Shown here: positions 23,301 to 35,300 of the stretch, piece by piece
Layout of the letters: each line of letters starts with the position of its first letter
Numbering within the stretch: the first letter of the stretch is position 1
Source: Branchiostoma lanceolatum
Taxonomy: Eukaryota > Chordata > Leptocardii > Amphioxiformes > Branchiostomatidae
Direction: 5' to 3'
Length of the DNA: 64,000 nt
NCBI RefSeq assembly: GCF_035083965.1
Contig: NC_089723.1
Span: 34,770,193 to 34,834,192 of the forward strand
Notes under the pieces: model-generated
Told to the model about the DNA's origin: nothing
What the model saw: the letters and a program-made list of their open reading frames with translations, nothing else
Databases searched by the model: none
Position numbers and translations under genes: made by a program

Positions 23301-26300
23301 GTAAGGGTAGTAACTGATAAGGGAGGTAAGGGTCATGTACATTGTAAATCATCTAAGTAACACGTAGCAGTGACAGAGATTGATTCAATGAAATAACAAG
23401 GAGTAAGTTGTATATATTCTATGTTTTCCCAACAGAAGAACAAAACTCCCCTCAAAAGAAAGACCACGTTCCCAGACAGCAAAAAGACAAGACTGCAAAA
23501 CCTCCAATGAAGAAGGCAAAGGTCTCTCGTGAAGAAGTTCCATCAAGCCAGGAGTTTGAGACCGTCCGAAGGCGCCCGCGGAGAGCTGCAGCACAGGCTG
23601 CCCTTAGCCAGCTCCAACATCTCAGCCAAGAAGCTGTCATTCCAGACTCACAGCCAATAGATCCGCTACCAAAGCCTGTCAAGGGAAGAGCTACTGCCAC
23701 TGGAGGAAAGAAAGGAAAGACGTCAAGGCCGGCAACTACCCAAGGATCCCCATATGATTTTGTTGAACAAGAATATAACATGACACTGGAACAAAGGAGC
23801 AATGAGGGAAGGGCTATGGCCACTGGAGGAAAGAAAGGAAACAAGCCAATGAGAACAACTACCCAAGGATCCCCGTTTGATTTCCTTGAAAGAGATGACA
23901 TGACACTGGAAGGAAGGACCAATGAGCCATCCATGGAGACAGTGATCCCGGACTCACAGCCAAGTCAGCCACAGGGGAAGTACCGTGGCAGCAGAAGACA
24001 AGAGGGGAAGGAAAAGAACAAGTGGGCCACGAAGAAATCAGAGGGGTCAACTTCCCGTAGCCAAGGCAAACAGAAGACACAAAGTCAGCAGAAACAGGCA
24101 CCAAGAGTGGCAAGGTCACCGTTCTCACCCCTGTCTCAAGATTCCGCACTCGACTTCAAAATGAAACAGAGATCATCACAGCAACCATCGGTAAGAAAGA
24201 CGACAAAAGAGAAGAGTGATTGGGATGATTTCGGATCACCCAGGTCTATGGAGTCAATGGACTCCTCTATCTACGATTTCAAAGACGACGATCAATCCTC
24301 TTTCCAGCCTAGCGGAAAACAACCCTCCAAAGCCAAATCTCAGAAGAACGCACCTAAAGCAAAGGCTAACCAAAAGCCTAAACCTAGAGTCCCTGGCAAG
24401 AAGAAGGGACAGGGTGATAGCAGCTGTGGTGCAATCTTGAAATTCTTCACTTCGAGGAACAAGAAGACATCACAGGAAGCATCATCACAGGATGAGGATA
24501 ATTCTAATGGCGACATCCCCAGCACAAGTGATTCGGATAGTAGGAGACAAACTTCAGCAAAAGGGCAGGGGAGGTTTGGATCTGGTGCAAAGGAAGGGAA
24601 AACAGGGATGACGGTGACGGAAAGTACAAGAGGAGAGAGCCATATGGAAATAAGCTACATGGGTGAAAACTTCGGTTTTGACTTTGATGAAGAAGAGCTG
24701 CCAAAAGTAGCACAAAAGAACAAGAAGAATGAAAACAAACAGAGCAAGCACTATTCTGCACCATTGTCTGATAGCGATGCACCATTGAAGAAGAAACCTC
24801 GAAACAGGGCAACTGGAGAAGAGTCAAGCTCAAGAAACAAAGGACCTCTAACTGACAGTACAAATACCTCTACAAAGCCAAAGAAAGTGACAATGAGAAG
24901 TGGCAAGGACAATGGAGGAAGAGCTGAAGTACCGAAGAGCAAAGGTAGGGCAAAGTGGAAAGGCGTGATTGAAACACAAGAGGAAGATGAGGAGTCCTCT
25001 GATGTGGAATTGATGCGAGAGGCAGACCCACCTTCCCCAATGGTGACTGGGTTCTTCCCATCTCCTCAAAAGGAGGATAGAAATGAAAAGAAAAAAGACA
25101 AAGATGACCAAAAGGAGACTACCATTTCCTTCAGCAAAGAGACATTCTATGGCTCTACGTCTCACAAAAAACAGAAACCGCCATCTTCAGCGAGCACTGC
25201 AAAGCGTAGCAAAGTGTTGTCTGATCCAAGGAAAGCTCAGCAAGAGAAGGAGGAGATGTTGGCTAAGGTGACAAAGCTAGCAGAGAAGTACACCAAAAGG
25301 ATGCAGGAGAAAGAGGAGGCTCAAGCACGGCAGATGAGCGACAACGTTCACATTGAAGAGTACCAGAGCCAACCTATGGAGGAGATGAGCCCTTCGTTGG
25401 AGTCTGAGTCCACTAGGAGGCCTGCTTCACACTCAGCAGCAAGGTACAAATAATGGTTTATAGAGATACCATGCATTCCTCTTGCACTTGAAAAATATAT
25501 ATTATCTAATGGTAGTAATTTGATACTCAGAAACAACCAAATGGCTTAACCTGCAGGCCGTTTGTGATTTTTACCTCACCATGATCTCTCCTTGGTGCTG
25601 AAACTGTTCTTGTTTCGGCTGAGAGCTATCTTTTGGAATATAAGTTATCTTTGCTCATATACTTCCTTTTGACATATATTTGAATTATCAACCTTCTCCC
25701 TGCTGCCTAACTCAGTAACCAGTAGGAAATCGGGTGCCAAACAGCTACTTCAGAGTGCTAAGGGTTAATGCTTGAGCCCTTTTTTTAATCATTCATTTAC
25801 TATTGACATCTTTTTTCAGTACTTCACCGAAGGAATCAGATGCCTACGGAGGAGAGGACAGGAATGTGGATGACGATGAGGATGACGATGATGAGAGTCA
25901 CAGAGCTGTTGTGTCTTTCCAGAACCTCTGCAAGGTACATGTGAGCCACAGTAGCTTGTATGCAGCATTTTCATTGACATGCATTTATCTATTTTATTTA
26001 TTGGTTTGGCTGACACACAGCCAGGGCTAACCAACAAGCCTGAGGCTATTACAAAGGGCTAGCCCTGCTAATTGACATGCATTGGAAACTGTTGTTTTAA
26101 AAAATCCTTTTCATATTTTATGATATCAAGTAGTTGTGAATGAATAGTTTAGCAGTTGCATTAGAAGATACCAGGATGAATGTTTTTATTTTCTGAATAT
26201 CTTACACTTACTTTCAGAGCCTTGTTCAGAAATCAAGCGCCAAGGCCAGCAGTTCAAGGGTGAGTAAAGTGTGAGGACTTACTGGCATTTCTTATAAAAA

Positions 26301-29300
26301 CCAAGGGTTTTCAGGTCTGACTCTCACATGAAGTTTCTTCTTTGTGGTAGACTGTTACGCAAACTCTGACAAAAGCACCACCTACATGTGTACTGTAAAT
26401 CTTTAGACTTTTGCAGTTTTTTAATATTGTGGTGTTCATGGTAAACTCTTGAGTGCATATTCATTGGCATCCCTAATTTGTTTGTCCAATGGATTACTAC
26501 AGTACAAAAGAATTGTTTCAACTGGTAATTTCAAACACTGCAAAAACCTTGTTTTCCATACTACCGCAAAATAAAACACCACAAAAGTAAATGCATCTAC
26601 AGTGTAGGGTCTATTTTTATCCTCACCATCTATCAGGGTAATACTATGTTTTCATCATTTCATATGTCAAAGCAGTGGTGTTCTTTTTCTTTTACAGAAA
26701 GCCCGTCAAGGACCGTCCATCTTTGACACCACTGATGAAGACGACAGCCGAACAGAGAGAAGCTGGCTCCTATCCAAGTCCAAACAGAAGCCAAAACCTC
26801 AGATCAACCACCAGTATGGCAAAGACAAGAAGAAGATTTCCAAGCCTAAACTCCACTGGGACAACCATGACACCGAGTCTACTACAAGTAGCTGGGCTCC
26901 TAATAAAGCTAGGGAGAAGGCTGCACAAAAGGTAAAACATAACATATATGATAAAATTGAAAACTGTCAAATACCTTGCGCCACATGACAGTTACTTAAG
27001 CAACTGGATAGAATTTTGAAACAGTCAGACATTTCAGACAGCATCTGCTGTCTTTCGCCAGTGACTGTCTAAAATGTTTGCCTGTTTTAAAATTTTATCC
27101 AGTTGCTTGAGTAGCTGTCATTTGGTATATCTTATTACCTGGATGTCTAACCTTCATCAACGTGTCAAATATCTTGTTATGTTTCAGTACGTACATGCAT
27201 GTATTGTTTACAATATTGCAACAGCCATCACTAAACGTTCAAAAGTCTAACATGGCAATTTTCTTGTAATTTACATCAGTGAAAATGAAGGATAACGGTA
27301 CACATCATGGGACCAAACATTTGCATTAATCACACATAGTTTGACTTTGCAGAACTCACAAAGGTAGATGTCTTAAATCTTCGCAATATTTGGTCAAATA
27401 TTTGATACTCTTGTCTTTTTAAATTTCAGGAGAGAAGGAAACCAAAGAAAACAGTAAAAGCTGACAAGCAGCCAAAGAAACCGGTGAAGGATACCTCACA
27501 CAAGGATCCATCAGCCACTTTTGGCTTTATGGACGAGAGCTTCCCATCTTTAGAAATAGAGAGGACCAAGCCATTTACCACAGCCAGCAGTCGAGCAGAG
27601 GAACAGGAGGAGGTAACAGCTAAGAAGAAAAGGAGCAGGCGGGTGAGATCTGAAAAGGTAGATACATGTATGACATTTTTTTTTGGTTAGCAGTCCTAGG
27701 CTTTTAACTGATGAAGTAGAGTAGGTTGTTTTATTTGTTGCCTTAAAAACTTAGTGTGCAAGGACACAAGCTTCATAAGATGTATCTGATTTATATTCAG
27801 TTCTGTTCAGTTCATGCATGATATATGCTTTGTATTTACCAGGTCTACAAAGATGACAGTGATTCCGACATTGACACTGACAACTATGATAACCTCAAGT
27901 TCAAGGCATCAACCCCAAGGGTGTGTATGAAAGCTTCATCATCATCTTGTCGTGAGAGTGTCACCGATGAAAGCTTAAAACATATAATTACGAGCTGATT
28001 TTAAGGCTTATGAGTTTTCAGTGACATCTGTAAATTACTGTTGGCAATTGTTTTCCATGCCAGTTGACCAATGGCTGTGAAAAGACGTGACTTTGTAGGG
28101 TGTAGCAATTTCATACTTTGCCTTTTACATTTGTATATTAATGTTTTGTATCATTTTTCATATGTTAATTTGTCACATTTTCAAGATGAAGGTATGTCAG
28201 GTGAAGAAAGATATTTCACACATTTCGCTTAGCAATACTAGTTCAACTTTTGTTAACATCCTCCTTGCAGTCTCCTGTGGACAAAAAGAGGAAGTCAAAG
28301 ACTTCTACCATGGCCAGTTACCTGAAGTCTCCTAGTACTGGACCTGACAAAGAAACTATGGAGCCTTGGAGCAAAGATGGACACAGGGATGTCAGCAAAC
28401 AGGTGTGTGCTAAAAGAGATAAAACACTTTCACAAGAACATTATCAAACATTGTGTCTCAGAAGAAATTGTCATTTACCATCTTTACCTTATTTGTGGGG
28501 GTTGGCAAGTTGCTTTGTTTACAAGTCTCACTGTGATATTTCAACATTTACATGATACTACTTTGAAACCGGTGCAATGGCCTAGTAGAGAGTTTGCCTT
28601 GCATATGGTAGGTTGTGAGTTCGATCCCCGGCCAAGTCATACTAAAGACTTTAAAAATGGTACATGCTGCTTTCTCTGCTTAGCATTCAGCATTTAGAAA
28701 AGAGTATGGCAGTTATACACACACCACTACCAGTGGACTAGCCCCCTGCTGTAGTGATTGCACAAAGTTGTGTGGCCCAAGGGCTACAAAAACGGAGATG
28801 GGCAACACCCTATGCACCCTCTGGTGCAACTTTTGTTGAACTAACATTGAAAATTTTGTCAATTTCAGAAGGCCACCAGCAGACGGTTCCTGGATGCTGT
28901 GCATGTGGAGATCTTGAAGACTCCTAAACAGCCAACAGCCCACAGGAACGCAGCTCCACACAAGAAGAAGGGCTACAAGGAGCTGAAAGTCAACGTCAAC
29001 AAAACCCCCAAGACGCCTGGGAGTGGCAAGGAGATTGCAAAAGGTGCCTCCATTTTATACCTGACCGTTCTTCCAAGTTTGAATTTGTTTGTTACATTGC
29101 CTGAAGATGATCCATATGTTTGATTAAACTGGATGTTTAATTAAAGCAGCTTCATTTTTCACATATATGTTAAGGTTACTGAATAATAGAGATAATATAG
29201 TGCTCATATTTTTCTTTGTGTGATATTAAGTTTTTTCTTAACCTTTAGCACACTGAAGTAGCCGTTTGACACCCAATTCTCTATTGGTTATGGGTTAGGC

Positions 29301-32300
29301 AGCAGGGAAAAGGTCAAGCTAACAGCATTATATGCTGTTAAAACAATGAACTTAGTTTGGCTGTACCTTTAGAGAAATGCCTTTTTTCCTTATTTCACAG
29401 CTAAGTCTAGCAGAGGCCTTCATCTGAACTCCAGTTTTGTCCTTCTCGGTGTAAAAAAGGGTGTCACTTTTTTTGGGTAACTACATCATTAGCTGTTAGA
29501 ATGATGAACTTCAGAGTTCAGCACTACAAGATCCCTTTTTCCTCCATTTCACAGCCAGTAGAGGCCTTGACCTGAACTCCAGTTTTGACCCTGACCGCTG
29601 GGTGGACAGTGATGTGCCAGGGTTCCTGTCTGACAGTCAGAGTGACGGACAGTCCGGCTACCTGTCTGAGAGCAGCGAAGTGCCCGGCTTCCTCTCGGGG
29701 AATGAGAGCAGCTTCTTAGCGGAAGAAGACAATGAAGTTGTTCGTAACGTATGTCCACGCTGCTTATGATAATGCAAAGAAACGTTAACCCTTAAGCTGT
29801 TAGAGTTTCAGCCCAGTAAAAATTATGAATGTTTGACCCCTGACTTCCCTCACAAAACAGTCCGGGGCCTAGTTTCCGGGTTTCTCATGCTACGCGCTTG
29901 CAGTGCTGTGTCTCTTCTGGGGAATACCCTATCCGGGTTATAACGAGTCAAGGCACAAGGAGCATGTTTGTGTATCCTTGATATTAATGGGCCTGGCAGC
30001 TTAAGGGTTTTAGCATCCAGACTCGTGACAGAGCTTTTCCTGGTATTTAAGATCTATTCATCCAGTATTTCAGCATCAAGGACAGACACATTCAAATATT
30101 TAAATCTTAGAAGTATTTGTCTTGACATTCATTTCAACTGCAGAGACTTACCTTACTCATACAAAATGAGAAGAATATGCATGTCAATATACCTGTTTGT
30201 AATCATTGTCTCCAATTATCATGTGATTGTTTGCCATCCTTCTCCTTCCACTGCCTTTTGCCTCCTCAACTTAAGTCACCCATTCTTTAATACACCTGAG
30301 TAAAGGGAGGAAAGTTCTGTAAAGAACACTAGCCAGAAATGCCAGGGATCAAACCCATGACCTCTCAATCTCGCATCCGCTAACCTAGCCACTCGGTCAT
30401 TTGACGCTACTACATGTCAATATATCTTCAGTGGTTAGATTTTACAATCATTGTGTACGTTCCCATGTTTAGGAGTTGAGTTCCATCCTGCCCAGTGGAA
30501 ACTGCCTGGCCAGCAGTAATGTGACAGAAGACAACGTGCCTGCATCCCCCTGTCTGTCTGTCATCACCCACATCTCCAGTGTGAAGAGCCACTTCACTGG
30601 ATCTTACAAGGCGTCTGACAAGGTAACCTTAACTTAGACCTTAGCTTAACTCTGTTGCATAGGTCAACTTGGTGGCAAACTTTCTCTCTCCAAAGGTTCT
30701 GGTTTTGTGCTGCTACTGCCATTTCATCAAGTGAATGTAATCAAGACAAGGTAAAGGAGGTTGAAAAATTAAGAACTTATTTGTTTGTTGTTTTTTCCCT
30801 TAGATCACTCAGCAACTGAATAGAATTTGAAAACATTCATGTTGTCTCAGACTTCTAAAACAACTTTTCTGTAGAATTCAACCTTCTTCCTGCTGCCTTA
30901 CTCTGTAACCAATAGAGAACGGGCTGCCAAACGGCTACTTCAGTGTCCTAAAGGTTAAGGAAACAGTAGTTATTTAGTAGGGAAGTAAGAAAAACAACTG
31001 ACACATAGAAAAAGACATAATCTGTGCTACTCTAATCTTGAATGTTCCTGCAGATGTCCATTTCTTATGAAGCTGATGAAGAGGACCATGCTGATGGGAA
31101 GAGCACCACTATTAACAGCATTGTCTCCGGTAAGTGTTTCTCTATCAATAGATAAATGCTGTTCTGTAGCAACACATATCCAGGGCTTGAAATGCTGGGT
31201 GCATGTGCACTTTTGTGCACCAAAAACATTTGCATCTATTCTCAAGAATGAATTTCAAGCCCTGTATTCCTATTTGCCTCAAACATCGCTATGTAAATTG
31301 ATACCGCAAGAGGATCAGATCGAACTTGTGCTGTCCAAAGCAACTTTCTTATCAAATAAACTTTGAAAGATTTCATGCATCAAATAGGGCTAGTAAAATA
31401 GCCTCATATGAGTAACCCTAGTAATGAATTCTACTCAAATGTAAAATTGCTCCACCTTTCATACCTTAGAACTAGTAGTACAACTATATAAGTGACACAT
31501 TAAACCCGATATGTTGAATTATACATGTACTTGGACGTTTTTTGTATCCAATTGTGTGTTTGCATGTATAGTTGTAGAAGGCCATACTAAAACCGCTTTA
31601 CTTTTGTTGTGTTACTTAGAATTGATGTACATTCTATCTACTACAGGACCGTCCACGACTGTCCGTCCCTCTGCCTCTACTCTAAAGAGGAAGTATGGAA
31701 GTGACTCTGAAGATGACGACTACCCTCCAGTCTCCCTTGGGCTGAAGGACATGGGGGGAGGTCGCATCACTCTCAACCCAAAGAAGGCCGTTAAGAAGAG
31801 TCTTCCAGGTGTGAGAAGCTTATAACCAGTCCAAGATGTCTGTCTTTTTATCTTTTATTCAATGGCCATGTTGACTCAATTATATGGATGACATCTGCAA
31901 GTGCATCAATTTTCGTCAGTTTGAACAACAAGTAAGTTTTCGATTATACTGTAAATCGTACTAAGCAGCTTCAAAATTATTGGCCTGAATTGTAAAAAAA
32001 AATCTAAAATCAATGCTTATGTCTTAGTATGCCATTTTCACATAGTACTTCCAAGTTGAGTGGTAATGATTGCCTGACCCCATACTCAAAGCTCTCTACC
32101 TAAAGCCTTTCACCTCCTAAATGGTTAAAGTATTTTTTTTTTGCTTGTATGTTTTCCACATATCACAGCACCAACAATGTCCCTGAACACATCAGAAGTG
32201 TCGGATGCAGACCTGAACATGACGGGAGACTCCATGGAGGATGTTTCCCTGACTCCTCCAGAGGAGGTTGGGCTGGGCGGTGTCCTCAGCTCTTTCAATG

Positions 32301-35300
32301 CACAGATCATGAAAAACATCCAGGTATTTCTTTCATCAATTATGTTAGGATTAAGATTTAAGTTAATGTTTTACTATAGAGGACAACATTGCCAGTTTTA
32401 GGGTCACGTTTTATGCCTAAAGTTTTGTACTGGTTCGTGTCCTCAGCTCTTTCAATGCACAGATCATGAAAAGCATCCAGGTGTTTTCCTTGTGTTTTCT
32501 AAGATACTGTAAATGCAGAAATGTTCGCGTTGATTTGATTTTGTGATAGAGAGTGTTTGCGGAGGATGTAAGTTCGCATTTCAGACAATAGTAGTGCTAC
32601 AGTCACAGATGGGCAAAAACTTTCGCAGTGGTCTTAAATTTGCAGTGAAGATTTCACTGCAAAAACCGCAAACATGAAACCACTGCAAACATTTCTGCCT
32701 TTACAGCATTGTACAGTGTACATGTAGGCAATTCAACTTAAAATGCAATGTACCACTTGTTGATAAACCAGAAAAATATTATCAGCAGAATAAGAACACT
32801 CTCATCTGGAGTTGACTTATCTATTTAAGTTCAGTCATACTTTATAGCTTTGATTAAGTTTTACTACAATGTGCTGTTTTGATTTTTCATAGTTGACATA
32901 TCACATCAGCCATATCATGAACATTTTACTTTCAGCACAAGAAGAAACAGCTGGACAGTTTCTCTCGTAACACCTTGAAGTCCACCCAGAAGGAGGTAAA
33001 GTTCCTCTGGAAGGGGCAGATGGGAAGAAGGTAAAAACATCATTTGTTGCTGCTTTTGCTTCAGTCTGAGTCTAGGAAGCATCCACTACATACAGTAGAC
33101 AACCTTCTTAGTCAAAAACTTTGTGCCAACAAAAAAACTTCAGGTGCCCGATATTTCAACGGGTTGCAGCCTCAAAGTTGACATTCTGGTCCCAATTAGT
33201 TGCTAACTCTGAAACACAGGTTCAATCCTGGGTTATGACATCTTGGTTGGGGCTGCACACGTCTTTTGGAAGGGACGTTTGGGGTTTTGTGTTCGAGGAG
33301 GTGCCTCGAGCATGTTAAAGGAAAGGGCTAGCAGCCCATCCTTGTGAAAATATACCCTGCTCCTGAAACAGCAAGGAAACTTGCTGCCCTTTATTTGTGC
33401 CACTAAGTACCACAAGTGTTTGAATGAACAATGATTTGCCTATTCTCTGTACAGGATGAGGGTTCAGGAGGACTTCAAAGGCAACCTGCTGCATGAGCTG
33501 GACTTTCTGGAGAAGGAAATGGCAAACCTGCAGGCTTGTGAGGAGAAAGCCTTGGTAAGAGCTATTAGTATTAGGCCCCCTCTCTACTAGACAGCAACCA
33601 CTGAGTGACCAAAATTGAATTTTTGTGACCCTCGATTTTATACTTGGAATATGATGCACAATATAAAAGTATGATTCAAAAGAAAAAGTTTGTTCTTTAT
33701 CTATTAACTGCATTGAGCGAGCTGTCAAATTTTTGGTTGCTCCGCAAGAGCTTTAAACATTAGTAAAGCTACTTTTCCGAATGCAACTTATCATGTCACC
33801 TACTAGTAGATAAGTATGTCCATCCAATAGATCCACACTTTATTTTTCCCATGCAAGACATGAATGATATATTTGTTTTCAGTCAAATATCACACATTGA
33901 TACAAACCATCTTCCCACAATTCTAAATTACACACTCAATATATTTTTTTTATTTACAGAAACTCTTTGAGAACCAGCAAAAGCTATTGTCTACGGCAAG
34001 AATCACCCACGAACAGCGGTAAGTAGAAAGAAGAGAAAAAGATAGAAGCATTTGAGACTTTTACACTTCATTCATGAAGTCCAATATTTAAGCATACATG
34101 AAAGCATTTGTAAAGATTGTATTTTTGTATCTTTAAGGTATGCTTAAAGATTGGATTTCGTGCAGTTTATTTGTTTTGTTAATTAGTACTTTTTTATCTG
34201 TTAGTATTAGTGTTAGTAACATCACCATTTTTTTTCCTTTCTGATATGCTGGGTACATTGTGAGTTTTGAATATATGCTGGTGGTGATGATATGTTTGTT
34301 ATTTGAGTAATTTCTTTAAATGTGGTTCCAGCTTCAGGAAAATCATGCGAATGGAGGAAGATTTCCACAAGACCCTGACACAGCTAGACAGGGAACAGGA
34401 GCAGCAACAGGTGTGAACATTGTTTGTTTGTTTGTTTAAGATCTCTATTAGTAAAATACATCATTTACTTACTAGTATTCCCTGCAGTCCTTTCATGATA
34501 TGATTTTAAAACAGACCGGTGAAATGGCCTAGTGAATAGAGTGTTTGTCTTGCATACGGTAGTTCGTGAGTTCAAACCCCGGCTGAGTCATACAAAAGAC
34601 TTTGAAAACGGTGCATATATACTGCTTTCTCTGCTTAGCACTCAGCCTTTGGGAAAGAGCATGGTAGTGGACTAATCTGTTGTAGTGATAGCACAAAGCT
34701 GTGTGGCCCAAGGGCTACTGAAACGGAGATGGGCTCCACCCTTTGCACCATCTGGTGCAGGAAGGACTTTTTAACTTTACACTTTAGTGGCGTCTGTGTA
34801 GCACAGTGGCAGAGCATCCGGCTATGAACCAATAAGACCCAGGTTCAATCCCCAGTGGAGTACCCAGACATGTCCGGACATGCACCCAGACGTTGTGCCC
34901 TTGGGAAAGGCACTTAACACACATTTCCCATGTCCTAAGCCCAGCAATAGGGTTTGGGTTGGCGTTAGGAAGGGCATCCAGCCGTAAAAACTCTTGCTAC
35001 AAAAAAGGACTTGCACTTGATGAGGAGTTCTGGGGCTTTCCCATCCATGTGCAAGCACGTCTAACCCCCAGATGATGGGGAACAAAAGACGTTAAATTGG
35101 ATAGAGAGAAAAACATACAAAATTTAATTACAATTCAGCACATGACTCTACCTTAATTGACCTTAAACATTGTGCTTGTTTGTGGTACGTCCTAAGGTCC
35201 CAAACTAGATTGTCTACAGATTTTAACTTCCATCCATCCAACATTTTGATTTTATATCCATGGTGAAATTTTCCCTCCTTAATCTCATGTGTTTGCATTT

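Noticed and set aside
23452..23934. 160-codon minus-strand open frame inside SYCP2 exon 22, and several similar antisense frames nearby
   Set aside because: Shadow of the long plus-strand exon caused by its codon composition; no recognisable domain and no splice or start context.
32997..33002. Early GTAAAG donor in SYCP2 exon 35
   Set aside because: Its use would put exon 36 out of frame, whereas the donor at 33031 gives the conserved coiled coil.
34787..34865. tRNA-gene-like A and B boxes
   Set aside because: The region cannot fold as a full tRNA and continues into a SINE body; the same holds for the heads at 5665, 28567 and 34514.
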